DNA of 64,000 bases from Flavonifractor porci. GTDB lineage: Bacteria > Bacillota > Clostridia > Oscillospirales > Oscillospiraceae. The notes beneath the pieces are model-generated. The model saw nothing but the letters and a program-made list of their open reading frames with translations, made no database searches and was not told where the DNA came from. The DNA is taken from positions 21,089-85,088 of the forward strand of contig NZ_JBBHLB010000015.1 of NCBI RefSeq assembly GCF_037572415.1. Direction: 5' to 3'. Shown here in pieces: positions 33,154-41,657 of the stretch. The position numbers and the translations under genes are program-made. How positions within the stretch are numbered: position 1 is the first letter of the stretch; the number at the start of each line of letters is the position of its first letter.

Positions 33154-33828
33154 TTACTTGGACACCTGGCCCACCAGGCCCATGGCTTTGGCAATGTCCA
33201 GGTTCACACCCAGCACATTGACCGTCTCTTCGCCAAAGACGCCAAGCAGTTTACCCGTGGTGTTATCCCCCACAATCTGCTCCAGCTCCTCCTCACTCAA
33301 GCCTGAGGCCTCCGCAAGAGCGGGGATCTGTACCTGAGCGCCCTCAGGGGAAACATGGGGATCCAGGCCGGAACCGGAAGCGGTCATCAGGTCGGCAGGC
33401 AGCTCCTCCCGGCTGATTTCAGGATTGGCAGCCAGGAACTCCTCGATGTCAGCCTCCACTCGCTCCGTAAGGGCGGGGTTGGAAGGCGCATAGTTATTGC
33501 TGCCGGAGGACAGACCGGCAAATTCGCTGCCGTCATTATAGAATCGGTTGCCTTCCTCATCCTCATAATAGGTGTTGTAGTGGTAGGCAGAGGGACGGCA
33601 CTTCATAAAGTAGGGCTCGGTAAAATCCTGGCCTACATTGGCGGCGCCCACAGCGGTACCGTCGGCGGTCACCAGGCTGCCCTTGGCCTGATGGGGGAAA
33701 AACACGGCAGACAGGCCGCTGAGCACGATTGGGAAAACAAAGCCGCACAGCAGCAGGAGCACCAGGGTCACCGCCACAGCCTGACGCACATTGTGCAGAG
33801 CCTTTTTACTGCTTGTTGTTTCATTCAT
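33154..33828 (-). CDS. kdpC: Potassium-transporting ATPase subunit KdpC
   Basis: A 224-residue single-span subunit that stabilises the KdpFABC pump. An N-terminal membrane helix (VAVTLVLLLLCGFVFPIVLSG) is followed by the soluble domain with GSxxVGQ-like text (ADGTAVGAANVGQDF), YFMKCRPSAYHYN and the family block DLMTASGSGLDPHVSPEGAQVQIPALAEASGLS. It is slightly longer than E. coli KdpC (190). It lies 15 bases after kdpB, coupled by GGAGG. Confidence 0.95.
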   Translation of the reverse strand: MNETTSSKKALHNVRQAVAVTLVLLLLCGFVFPIVLSGLSAVFFPHQAKGSLVTADGTAVGAANVGQDFTEPYFMKCRPSAYHYNTYYEDEEGNRFYNDGSEFAGLSSGSNNYAPSNPALTERVEADIEEFLAANPEISREELPADLMTASGSGLDPHVSPEGAQVQIPALAEASGLSEEELEQIVGDNTTGKLLGVFGEETVNVLGVNLDIAKAMGLVGQVSK

Positions 33829-33843
33829 GATAAGGGAACCTCC

Positions 33844-35895
33844 TTAGAAGCCCATAGTCTGCAGGATAGGCGCAATGATCATATCAATGATCTTGATTCC
33901 AACAAAGGGAGTGATCACGCCGCCCAGGCCATAAATCATCATATTCCGGGCCAGCATCCTGCCAGAGGACATGGGGCGGTACTTGACGCCCTTCATGGCC
34001 AGAGGGATCAGGCAGGGAATGATCATTGCGTTAAAGATCAACGCAGACAGGATCGCGCTGTACTCCGTGGTCAGGTTCATGATGTTCAGCACACCCAGCT
34101 GAGGAATGGAGGCCATAAACATAGCGGGGATAATGGCAAAGTACTTGGCGATGTCGTTGGCAATGGAGAAGGTGGTCAGAGAGCCGCGGGTAATCAGCAG
34201 CTGCTTACCGATCTCCACCACCTCCAGGATCTTGGTGGGATCGGAATCCAGATCCACCATGTTGGCCGCTTCCTTGGCGGCGGTAGTGCCGGAGTTCATG
34301 GCCAGACCCACATTGGCCTGGGCCAGGGCGGGCGCGTCATTGGTACCGTCGCCGGTCATGGCCACGATCTTGCCCTCAGCCTGCTCCTTTTTAATGACGC
34401 CGATTTTATCCTCGGGCTTACACTCGGCGATGAAGCCGTCCACGCCGGCCTCCTTGGCGATGGTGGCGGCGGTCAGGGGGTTATCGCCGGTACACATGAT
34501 GGTCTTGATGCCAATGGCGCGCAGGCGCTCAAACCGCTCCGCCATGCCGGGCTTTACGGTGTCCTTCAGGTAAATGACGCCCAGGATCTTGTTGTTCTCG
34601 CAAACCACCAGGGGCGTACCGCCCAGAGAAGAGACTTCCTCCACACGGGTGTGCAGATCGGCAGGGATCTTTCCCCCCTGCTCCTTCACATACTGCTCAA
34701 TGGCGTCGGAGGCGCCCTTGCGGACATGGGTACCGTCCGGCAGATCCACACCGCTCATACGGGTCTGTGCGGTAAACTCCAGAAAGGAGGAGCCGGGCTG
34801 CTCCTCACTGGTGTCGCCCAGGCGGCGGGCCAGTTCCAGCGTGGACTTGCCCTCAGGGGTTTCATCGTGCAGGCTGGTCAGCGCGGCGCAGCGGATCAGA
34901 TCACCGCGGTTGGCTCCCTCCACAGGGAAGAAGTCGGCGGCCAGACGGTTGCCGAAGGTGATGGTGCCGGTCTTATCCAGAATCATGGTATCCACATCGC
35001 CGCAGGCTTCAACCGCCTTACCGGACATGGCGATCACATTAAAGCGGGTCACACGGTCCATACCGGCAATACCGATGGCGGAAAGCAGACCGCCGATGGT
35101 GGTGGGAATCAGACAGACCATCAACGCAATCAGCGTAGAGACCGGCAGTTCCACGCCGCTGTAAACGCCGATGGGGTACAGCGTCACAATGACAATGAGG
35201 AAGATGATGGTCAAAGAGACCAGCAGAGTATTCAGTGCGATCTCGTTGGGGGTTTTCTTGCGGGAGGCGCCCTCAACCAGGGCGATCATGCGGTCCAGGA
35301 AGCTGTTGCCCGGCTCAGAGGTAATGCGGATCTTCAGCCAGTCGGACACCACGGTGGTGCCGCCGGTGACAGAGCAAAAGTCACCGCCGCTCTCACGAAC
35401 CACAGGGGCGGACTCGCCGGTGATGGCGGACTCATCCACGGAGGCGATGCCCTCAATGACTTCGCCGTCGCCTGGGATGACCTCGCCGGCCATCACCATA
35501 ACGACGTCGCCCTTTTTCAGCTGGCTGGAAGAAACGATGGTCTTGTTGCCTTCCGCATCCAGCAGATGGGCCTCTGTATCCTTCTGGGTCTTCTTCAGGC
35601 TGGCGGCCTGTGCCTTGCCCCGTCCTTCCGCCACAGACTCTGCAAAGTTTGCAAAGAGTACCGTCACCAGCAGGATGATGGATACGATCAGATTATAAGT
35701 ACGCAGGCTGGTGTCCGTGCCGCCGAACAGGGTAGGAACAAACGTCAGCAGCAGCGTGACCAAAAATCCAATTTCCACGACAAACATGACCGGATTTTTG
35801 ATCATGTAACGGGGGTCCAGCTTCTTGACGGAACCGATGAGCGCCTGCTTTAAAATCTCGGGGGTCAGCAGCTTCTTGTTTTGCTTCTTACTCAT
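33844..35895 (-). CDS. kdpB: Potassium-transporting P-type ATPase subunit KdpB
   Basis: A 683-residue P1A-type ATPase that powers K+ uptake. All catalytic motifs are present: ITGESAPV (TGES), MILDKTGTITFGN (phosphorylated Asp near residue 310), MCTGDNPLTA and GDGTNDAPALAQA. Length matches the family (about 680). It sits between kdpA (16-base gap) and kdpC. Confidence 0.97.
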   Translation of the reverse strand: MSKKQNKKLLTPEILKQALIGSVKKLDPRYMIKNPVMFVVEIGFLVTLLLTFVPTLFGGTDTSLRTYNLIVSIILLVTVLFANFAESVAEGRGKAQAASLKKTQKDTEAHLLDAEGNKTIVSSSQLKKGDVVMVMAGEVIPGDGEVIEGIASVDESAITGESAPVVRESGGDFCSVTGGTTVVSDWLKIRITSEPGNSFLDRMIALVEGASRKKTPNEIALNTLLVSLTIIFLIVIVTLYPIGVYSGVELPVSTLIALMVCLIPTTIGGLLSAIGIAGMDRVTRFNVIAMSGKAVEACGDVDTMILDKTGTITFGNRLAADFFPVEGANRGDLIRCAALTSLHDETPEGKSTLELARRLGDTSEEQPGSSFLEFTAQTRMSGVDLPDGTHVRKGASDAIEQYVKEQGGKIPADLHTRVEEVSSLGGTPLVVCENNKILGVIYLKDTVKPGMAERFERLRAIGIKTIMCTGDNPLTAATIAKEAGVDGFIAECKPEDKIGVIKKEQAEGKIVAMTGDGTNDAPALAQANVGLAMNSGTTAAKEAANMVDLDSDPTKILEVVEIGKQLLITRGSLTTFSIANDIAKYFAIIPAMFMASIPQLGVLNIMNLTTEYSAILSALIFNAMIIPCLIPLAMKGVKYRPMSSGRMLARNMMIYGLGGVITPFVGIKIIDMIIAPILQTMGF

Positions 35896-35911
35896 ATCTG
35901 AAAAATCCTCC

Positions 35912-37672
35912 TTATCCCCAAATGGTCAGATGCTCGGCAATGGGGCCCAGAGCCAGCGCCGGGAAGAAGGTCAGCGCGGCAAAGATATACACGACAAAGA
36001 CCAGAATCACCGCGAAGGAGACGGTGTTGGTCTGCAGGGTGCCGGCAGACTCGTTGATATAGTTCTTCTTCATAAGAGAACCTGCAATGGCCAACTGAAT
36101 CACAATAGACAGATAGCGCCCAAAGAACATGGCCAGGCCGGTAGTAATATTCCAGAAATAAGTGTTGTCCGCCAGGCCTTCAAAACCGGAACCGTTATTG
36201 GCTGCGGAGGAGGCGTACTCGTACAGCACCTGACTCAAGCCATGGAAGCCGGGGTTCGTGATACCCGCCAGGCCAGCCTGGGTGGCAACCGCCAGAGCAG
36301 AGAACGTCAGGATCAGGAAGGGGTGAATGATGATGCACAGGGCGGTGAGCTTCATCTCACGTCCCTCGATCTTCTTACCCAGATACTCAGGGGTACGGCC
36401 CACCATCAGGCCGCAGATAAACACGGCCAGAATGGCGTACAGGATCATATTCATGAGGCCCACGCCCTTGCCGCCAAAGACCACGTTGAGCATCATGTGC
36501 AGCAGGGGTACCATGCCGCCCAGAGGTGTCAGGGTATCGTGCATATTGTTGACGGTACCGGTGGTAAAGGAGGTGGTAACGGTGGTGAACAAGGCCGACT
36601 GGGCAACACCGAAACGGACCTCCTTGCCCTCCATGCTGCCTGCGGACTGATCCAGTCCAATCTGAGCAAGCAGCGGATTGCCCTGGCTCTCAGACCAGTA
36701 GCACAGGCTCAAGCCCACCAGGAACAGGATGCCCATGGCCAGGAAAATGCTCCGGCCCTCACGGCCAAAGATTCTGGCGGTGATACCCTCCCGGCGCTCA
36801 GGAAGCGCATTGTCGGGGGCAAGGCACTTTAAATGCTCCTTGCGGCTGTCGCCGACCATCTTACCGAAGGTAATGACGCAGGCGCCGGGCAGCAGCATCA
36901 TGGCGTACAGTTCAATCAAGTTGGAGAGCATGGTGGGGTTTTCCAGAGGCGTACTGGAGTTGGCGCCCAGGAAGCCGCCGCCGTTGGTGCCCAGGTGCTT
37001 GATGATCTCAAGGGCGGCGATGGGGCCCATGGCGATGACCTGATAAGTACCCTCCAGTGTCTTGACCACGATATTGCCGTCAAAGTTCTGGGGCACCCCC
37101 TGCCACACCAGCAGCAGGCCGCCCACGACGGAGAAGGGGATGAGAATGCGGGTGGTGATGCGCACCAGATCCACAAAGAAGTTGCCCACGTTGTCCTTGG
37201 TTCTGCCCGTCAGCCCGCGGATAAAGGCCACACAGGCGGCGTAGCCGGTGGCTGCAGAGACAAACATCATAAAGATAATGACCAGCATCTGGGACAGATA
37301 GCTCAGGCCGCTCTCACCGGAGTAGTGCTGCAGGTTGGTGTTGGTCATAAAGCTGATGATGGTATTGAAGGAAAGGGTAGGCTCCATTCCTTCCACGCCG
37401 TTGGGGTTAAAGAACGGCAGACTCTGGAGCCGTAAGATCAGGTACCCGATGCCAATCATCACCGCATTGGTTCCGATCAAAGCCAGAACATACTGCTTCC
37501 AGTTCATTCCCTTTGAGGGATTTACTCCGCCGATCTTATAAATCACTCCATCCACCCGGTCAAACACCGGATCGGCAAAGGTATGCTTTCCTGCGGCGAT
37601 ATGATACATATACCGCCCTACCGGAATGACAATTATCAAAAAGATGAGAATTGTCAAAGCCAGTTGTAACAT
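35912..37672 (-). CDS. kdpA: Potassium-transporting ATPase subunit KdpA
   Basis: A 586-residue channel-like subunit with about ten membrane helices and four selectivity-filter repeats, e.g. TNTNLQHYSGE, GTNGGGFLGANSS, FTTGTVNNMHD and ANNGSGFEG. These bind K+ during uptake. Length is typical (557-600). GGAGG lies upstream; kdpF precedes it by 31 bases. Confidence 0.97.
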   Translation of the reverse strand: MLQLALTILIFLIIVIPVGRYMYHIAAGKHTFADPVFDRVDGVIYKIGGVNPSKGMNWKQYVLALIGTNAVMIGIGYLILRLQSLPFFNPNGVEGMEPTLSFNTIISFMTNTNLQHYSGESGLSYLSQMLVIIFMMFVSAATGYAACVAFIRGLTGRTKDNVGNFFVDLVRITTRILIPFSVVGGLLLVWQGVPQNFDGNIVVKTLEGTYQVIAMGPIAALEIIKHLGTNGGGFLGANSSTPLENPTMLSNLIELYAMMLLPGACVITFGKMVGDSRKEHLKCLAPDNALPERREGITARIFGREGRSIFLAMGILFLVGLSLCYWSESQGNPLLAQIGLDQSAGSMEGKEVRFGVAQSALFTTVTTSFTTGTVNNMHDTLTPLGGMVPLLHMMLNVVFGGKGVGLMNMILYAILAVFICGLMVGRTPEYLGKKIEGREMKLTALCIIIHPFLILTFSALAVATQAGLAGITNPGFHGLSQVLYEYASSAANNGSGFEGLADNTYFWNITTGLAMFFGRYLSIVIQLAIAGSLMKKNYINESAGTLQTNTVSFAVILVFVVYIFAALTFFPALALGPIAEHLTIWG

Positions 37673-37703
37673 ATGAAATTCCTCCTAAACTGTGACCTCG
37701 TCT

Positions 37704-37781
37704 TCAGAATCGATCCGGATGTGCCAGTGCGTACACCAGATAGCCGCCCAGCAGCAGGACAATCATTCCAAGCAGAATCAT
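37704..37781 (-). CDS. kdpF: Potassium-transporting ATPase subunit KdpF
   Basis: A 25-residue one-helix peptide (MILLGMIVLLLGGYLVYALA followed by HPDRF). The Leu/Val helix ending Y-L-x-x-A-L-x-x-P-x-x-F is the KdpF signature. AGGAGG lies seven bases upstream. It stabilises the pump and stands in its normal place before kdpA. Confidence 0.88.
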   Translation of the reverse strand: MILLGMIVLLLGGYLVYALAHPDRF

Positions 37782-37800
37782 AGCAGTTCCTCCTAAATGG

Positions 37801-37899
37801 TTACTCTTGTGCATCAATCTGCTTTTGGCACCACTTCACCAAAAGCCAAACCAGCCCAAACGTTGCCAGCAGGGTCGCCACCATAAGCAGATCTATCAT
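37801..37899 (-). CDS. 32-residue small membrane protein upstream of kdpF
   Basis: ATG 37899 (after AGGAAAGGAGCC) opens MIDLLMVATLLATFGLVWLL with a polar tail VKWCQKQIDAQE. One membrane helix with a charged cytoplasmic end. It lies 19 bases before kdpF and is surely co-transcribed with it. It is not KdpF itself and may be an additional small regulator or assembly factor. Confidence 0.65.
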   Translation of the reverse strand: MIDLLMVATLLATFGLVWLLVKWCQKQIDAQE

Positions 37900-37927
37900 A
37901 TCGAAGGCTCCTTTCCTGTTCTTGATC

Positions 37928-37955
37928 AGCAAAACAGAAGGCCACCTGTTTTGCT
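37928..37955 (-). other. Hairpin in the kdpFABC leader
   Basis: A perfect 10-bp inverted repeat (AGCAAAACAG with CTGTTTTGCT, 8-base loop) directly after the predicted start site of the kdpFABC promoter. It is not followed by a T run, so it is more likely an RNA-stability or control element than a terminator. Confidence 0.4.
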
Positions 37956-37960
37956 TACCT

Positions 37961-38024
37961 AGCATACCGCAGGATGTAATAAGCAGGAATTAAGGAACGT
38001 CGAAAGGCATTAACAGAAGATTAA
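37961..38024 (-). promoter_or_regulatory. Three-box KdpE operator and promoter of kdpFABC
   Basis: TTAAT (38024-38020), N6, TTAAT (38013-38009), N15, TTAAT (37993-37989), then 22 bases to TATGCT (37966-37961). The distal box overlaps the stop codon of the short kdpD. Architecture is the same as at 32707-32742, and no good -35 is present, as expected for an activator-dependent promoter. Confidence 0.7.
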
Positions 38025-40018
38025 TATTGATCCCTTTGGGTCTGGATGGCCGCCCTGTTTCGCTCGTCCTCCAACCGGATACGTTCCTGGCTCAGGCCGC
38101 ATTCGCTCAGTATGGCAATCATCAGGTTCTTTTCAAACGCATCCGGAATGGAGTATCCAACCATCGGGATTCCCACGATACCCATAACACCATGTGTGCC
38201 TCTAACAGACAAAAACAGCCACTTTGAATCCGGCAGTGTATTGGTAGTCGCTCCGGCGTGCTTATTGTTCTTCTGTACCCACTTGGCTACTCCGATCTCT
38301 TCCGAACTCAGGCCTGCCAAAACCGTTGCTTCATCGCTCGGTTCGATCCGAAACGCCAATTCCTGTTCCGTGCCATTCACCGCATACACGACCGGGCGGT
38401 CAAACAGACGGCTGAGCTGTTCCGCCGTTAGACGCAGGCAGTCCCATTCCGTCCTGCCTTTTTGCAGCTTTTGGCTGCTTTCCAGAAGAAGCTCCGTGTA
38501 GTAGCTTTTTTCCGAAGTCAATCGCGCCTGTGCTTTGACCCGACTGGCCAAGGAGCTGGCAATCATGCTGGAGAACAACATAATCAAAAAAGTAACAGGA
38601 TAACTGGGATCATAGGCCTGAAAAGAATATCTCGGTACGGTGAAAAAGAAATTAAACGCACCAACGCTGAAAAGCGAATTGATGGCGCCGTAAATGTGGC
38701 TGCCTGTCCAAACCGCAGTCAGAAGCACCCCTAAAATATAAACGGTTATGATATTGGACTCACTGAATCCGGCATAATAAAATGCAAATCCAACCGCTGT
38801 GGAAAGAAGCCATGCCGCCAGCATGATCCCGGTGTCTCTCCAGGAAAATCGCGCTTTCGGCAGATGCAGTTTCCCCAGCGGCCTTTTGTACAGGGGCTGA
38901 TGGTCCGGGATAATATAGATATCCAGATTCGTCAGCTCAATCAAGCGGTCTGCCAGGCTTTTTTTCCCTGTAATCACGTTTTGTTTGTGGTTGACACGCC
39001 CCATAATAATCTTTGTCACACCACTGACCCGGGCATATTCCGCGATCTGCACGGCAGGGTCCGTACCATATACGGTAGAAATCTGTGCCCCCAGCTGCTC
39101 TGCCAGACGCAGGTTGCCGCGCAGCCGCTTGATATTCTCGCCCGATAATTCTTTCGTCTCCGGCGTCTGCACAAACAATGCGGTAAAGCCGCTGTGAAAG
39201 GCTTCTGCCATTCTGGCGGCCGTGCGGATCACCTTGGCGTTGGATGGCGCAGAAGACAAGCAAATCAGAATATGCTCCCCTGCTTTTGCGCTTTTCCCCT
39301 TGCCTTCTTGTAGTGCTGTGCGGTTTAGTTGATCCGCCGTCCGCCGCATGGCAATCTCACGCAGTGCAGCTAAATTCTCAGTGGTAAAAAAGTTCTGGAG
39401 AGCCTGCCTGGCCTGACGTTCCCGGTATACTTTTCCCGTCTGAAGCCGCTTTACCAGCTCATCGGGCGCAATATCCACCAGCTCAACCTGATTGGCCCGG
39501 TCAAACACATGATCTGGAATCCGCTCATTTACCGCAATCCCCGTAATAGAAGATATCAAGTCGTTCAATGATTCCAGATGCTGTACATTGACCGTGGTAT
39601 AGACATTGATCCCGGCCTGGAGCAATTCCTCCACATCTTGATAGCGTTTTGTGTGCCGGCATCCCTGGGCATTGTTATGTGCCAATTCATCCACAAGGAT
39701 GAGCTGTGGTTTCCGCTGCAAGGCCTGATCCAGGTCAAACTCCTTCAGTTTGATCCCTCGATAATCAATCTCCTGACAGGGCAAAACCTCCAGCCCCTCC
39801 AACAGCGCTAATGTTTCGGGCCTTGCGTGTCGCTCCACATAGCCCACTACAACATCGATACCCTCTTTTTTCGCCTGGTGAGCCGCCTCCAGCATGGCGT
39901 ATGTCTTTCCCACACCTGCTGCATATCCAAAAAATATCTTTAATCGCCCTGGAGAATCTCTGCGCTCTGTGTTATATGGAGCATATTCCAGGTCCCTTTC
40001 TGTCTGATCCATATACAT
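38021..40018 (-). CDS. KdpD-like sensor lacking the histidine-kinase module
   Basis: A 665-residue paralogue of KdpD. It has the intact N-terminal P-loop domain (IFFGYAAGVGKTYAMLEAA near residue 35), USP-like domain (HILICLSSAPSNAKVIRTAARMAEAF), four membrane helices and a GAF domain, then stops at ERNRAAIQTQRDQY, where HisKA would begin. HisKA and HATPase domains are absent and no remnant is found downstream. It is the first gene of the island, with its own three-box promoter. Likely a ligand (possibly c-di-AMP) or K+ sensing partner acting on the full KdpD or on the pump. Regulation without phosphotransfer is inference. Confidence 0.85.
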   Translation of the reverse strand: MYMDQTERDLEYAPYNTERRDSPGRLKIFFGYAAGVGKTYAMLEAAHQAKKEGIDVVVGYVERHARPETLALLEGLEVLPCQEIDYRGIKLKEFDLDQALQRKPQLILVDELAHNNAQGCRHTKRYQDVEELLQAGINVYTTVNVQHLESLNDLISSITGIAVNERIPDHVFDRANQVELVDIAPDELVKRLQTGKVYRERQARQALQNFFTTENLAALREIAMRRTADQLNRTALQEGKGKSAKAGEHILICLSSAPSNAKVIRTAARMAEAFHSGFTALFVQTPETKELSGENIKRLRGNLRLAEQLGAQISTVYGTDPAVQIAEYARVSGVTKIIMGRVNHKQNVITGKKSLADRLIELTNLDIYIIPDHQPLYKRPLGKLHLPKARFSWRDTGIMLAAWLLSTAVGFAFYYAGFSESNIITVYILGVLLTAVWTGSHIYGAINSLFSVGAFNFFFTVPRYSFQAYDPSYPVTFLIMLFSSMIASSLASRVKAQARLTSEKSYYTELLLESSQKLQKGRTEWDCLRLTAEQLSRLFDRPVVYAVNGTEQELAFRIEPSDEATVLAGLSSEEIGVAKWVQKNNKHAGATTNTLPDSKWLFLSVRGTHGVMGIVGIPMVGYSIPDAFEKNLMIAILSECGLSQERIRLEDERNRAAIQTQRDQY

Positions 40019-40055
40019 TCTCCTTTTACCATTTTCTTGGGATAATCTTGTTTTT

Positions 40056-40119
40056 ATCGTATCATGCGTGGTACTATGAAACTATAAACAAAGTGTCTGC
40101 CAGATTAAGATGGAATAAA
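40056..40119 (-). promoter_or_regulatory. Three-box KdpE operator and promoter of the short kdpD
   Basis: TTTAT (40119-40115), N6, TTAAT (40108-40104), N15, TTTAT (40088-40084), then 22 bases to TACGAT (40061-40056). Two boxes have one mismatch to TTAAT, but spacing is exactly as at the other two kdp promoters. Confidence 0.6.
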
Positions 40120-40134
40120 GATCATATTTCAGGC

Positions 40135-40170
40135 ATAAAAAGCCGGACACCAGCATTACCTGGCGTCCGG
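40135..40170 (-). terminator. Terminator at the right edge of the kdp island
   Basis: CCGGACGCCAG pairs with CTGGTGTCCGG, followed by CTTTTT on the minus strand. It lies upstream of the short-kdpD promoter, so it ends some other transcript, perhaps of the 17-codon frame at 40192-40245. Confidence 0.7.
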
Positions 40171-40776
40171 TTCAACGGGCCATCCACACGCCTACAGGCG
40201 GAGCAAAGTCAACGACACTGTCTTTGGACTGGAATTCTCATTCATCCTCCTTTTCATTGAAAGGCATACTCCCAAAACAGCCTGATCAACAGGCTTGATG
40301 GGGTAATCACAATGCCCGCGAAATAAAAAGTGCATGAGCCTTATTTCTCTAGTTTTAGGGTGGCATTAAGCAATGGTCCATTTTTCCAACACAACTTATG
40401 CAGCCTCTTTATCTGTGCCCTGCGTCGCCCTGGGCAGCGATACGCAAGGCACAGATCAGGAGCAAAACCTGTTTTCGTGCGTCATACACGAGGATGAAAA
40501 TTAGAATCTGATGTGCAGAAAACCGCAGTATTAAGCGAAAAATCAGCCAAAAAAGCAAAGAAATGGCCGGATATTGGGCTGGCTCAGCACCAGGACGCAG
40601 AAGTTCAGCAAGCGACTGATTTCACTTCCCTTTTCCTGCTTTTCAGTACGTCTTTGGACGCTGTTTTACAGAAAATTGGATGGTTTTGGCGCTATGAGTG
40701 TTCCAGAAATGTGTTCCGTTTTCTTCTGTAAGGAGCACACAAGGAACAAAATCGTAAGCGAAGACAAAAGCCTAAT
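40171..40776 (-). other. Gene-poor right flank of the kdp island
   Basis: No solid gene. On the minus strand AAAAGGAGGATGA precedes a 17-codon frame (40192-40245, MNENSSPKTVSLTLLRL). A long hairpin ATCTGTGCC...GGCACAGAT spans about 40411-40460. A single GGCATTAAG near 40362 resembles one kdp box. GTTCAGCAAGCGACTGATTT at 40603-40622 resembles the rpsI attachment-site end (29020-29039). Confidence 0.4.
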
Positions 40777-40820
40777 GAAGCAGGAGATCGTTCCGCAAGG
40801 AGCGTATCTCCTGCTTTTTT
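40777..40820 (+). terminator. Terminator repeat, copy 2 (right flank of the kdp island)
   Basis: AGCAGGAGATCGTTCCG, CAAGGAGCG and TATCTCCTGCTTTTTT repeat 29068-29108 with two or three base differences, located in the inner stem and loop. Same orientation, 11.7 kb apart. Confidence 0.8.
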
Positions 40821-40867
40821 GTGCTGTGTGGCGTGTGGAGCAGATATCCACACGGAACGCCTTCCCA

Positions 40868-41089
40868 TCACGCTTTGTAGAACGGCAGCGCCTTGCCGGA
40901 AATGAGACCTTTCCTCAGGCCGTTCCCCGTTTTGCTGACAACCACACCAAAATGCAGTCTGTCCAGACGCACACATTCTTTCTTCAGCTCCAGGAACTTT
41001 AAGATACGAAAGGTGTTATAAACCAACATCAGCGGGACAGGCAGCCTGCCGGACTTCCAACGGCAGAGGGTGCACGGAGTTTTCTGCAA
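40868..41089 (-). CDS. Hypothetical 73-codon ORF
   Basis: Basic protein (MQKTPCTLCRWKSGRLPVPL...LKFLELKKECVRLDRLHFG...) with no recognised domain and no clear ribosome site. Located between the kdp island flank and the riboswitch locus. It may be a remnant of a larger gene; coding status is uncertain. Confidence 0.2.
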   Translation of the reverse strand: MQKTPCTLCRWKSGRLPVPLMLVYNTFRILKFLELKKECVRLDRLHFGVVVSKTGNGLRKGLISGKALPFYKA

Positions 41090-41117
41090 GCTTTTGGCAG
41101 TTCACATAGAATCATGC

Positions 41118-41146
41118 TTGCAATGTACCGTGCAATGCAGTATAAT
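41118..41146 (+). promoter_or_regulatory. Promoter of the riboswitch-controlled transporter operon
   Basis: TTGCAA (41118-41123) and a perfect TATAAT (41141-41146) with 17-base spacing. About 520 bases of structured leader follow before the first gene. Confidence 0.75.
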
Positions 41147-41169
41147 AAATTCTAACAATTAAAATATTG

Positions 41170-41297
41170 CAGATACGATGAGAAACTTGTTGGAAACAGG
41201 TGCTCTTTGTCATAAGCCGGTGGGAATCCGGCGCGGAGGCCGTATTCGTCATGAGACGTCAGCCGGCAGTGATCGTACATCAAGTGGCACCTTTTGG
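41170..41297 (+). ncRNA. First leader RNA: degenerate cobalamin-riboswitch-like structure
   Basis: A closing helix AGGTGC (41198-41203) with GCACCT (41287-41292) encloses a core with AAGCCGGTGGGAATCCGGCG, which resembles the conserved GGTG..AATCC helix of cobalamin riboswitches. The invariant AGGGAA and AGACC boxes are not seen in normal form. A strong terminator follows directly. It may be a variant cobalamin aptamer or a different riboswitch. Confidence 0.45.
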
Positions 41298-41317
41298 GGA
41301 ATCGTAGGCTGTTTTGT

Positions 41318-41362
41318 AAAAGTGCGGTCTTTCCAAAATGGAAAGACCGCACTTTTTATTTT
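41318..41362 (+). terminator. Terminator after the first leader RNA
   Basis: A perfect 16-bp stem (41319-41334 with 41340-41355) and five T residues, before the canonical riboswitch begins. Confidence 0.9.
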
Positions 41363-41370
41363 CAATCAAG

Positions 41371-41569
41371 CTTTTTGTGGCCTTTCAGAAGATGGAGGCT
41401 GAACAAGGGAATCGGGTGAGAATCCCGGACGGTAACCGCCGCTGTATGCGTGATGTCCGCTGCTCGTCAACGAAAGTTCGCCATTGGGGACGTACCCTGA
41501 GAAGGCAGAGCAGACCGGCGAAGGCAGGAAGATCCTGTCCCAAGCGCAAGTCAGAAGACCTACAAAAAG
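41371..41569 (+). promoter_or_regulatory. Cobalamin riboswitch
   Basis: P1 is formed by CTTTTTGTGG (41371-41380) and CCTACAAAAAG (41559-41569). The core AAGGGAATCGGGTGAGAATC with CCGGACGG and CCGCTGTATGCG following, and the 3' box AGTCAGAAGACC (41549-41560), are the invariant cobalamin-riboswitch elements. A terminator follows at 41617, so it likely attenuates transcription of the downstream operon when adenosyl- or other cobalamin is plentiful. Confidence 0.88.
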
Positions 41570-41616
41570 AGGATACGCCGCGTGCGGGACGCCGCACCCG
41601 GTGGCTGCACACACAG

Positions 41617-41657
41617 AAAAGCGGCTGTGGATTCTAACGATCCACAGCCGCTTTTGC
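41617..41657 (+). terminator. Riboswitch-controlled terminator
   Basis: AAAAGCGGCTGTGGA pairs with TCCACAGCCGCTTTT around TTCTAACGA, 19 bases before the first gene. Confidence 0.85.

Noticed and set aside
33355..35853. An 832-codon plus-strand frame opposite kdpB and kdpC
   Set aside because: Antisense shadow rich in His, Gly, Asp and Gln; the opposite strand carries all P-type ATPase motifs.
40603..40622. A third full rpsI attachment site
   Set aside because: Only about 12-20 bases resemble the attR end and the S9 codons are not preserved, so it is noted as a weak similarity and not annotated as an att site.
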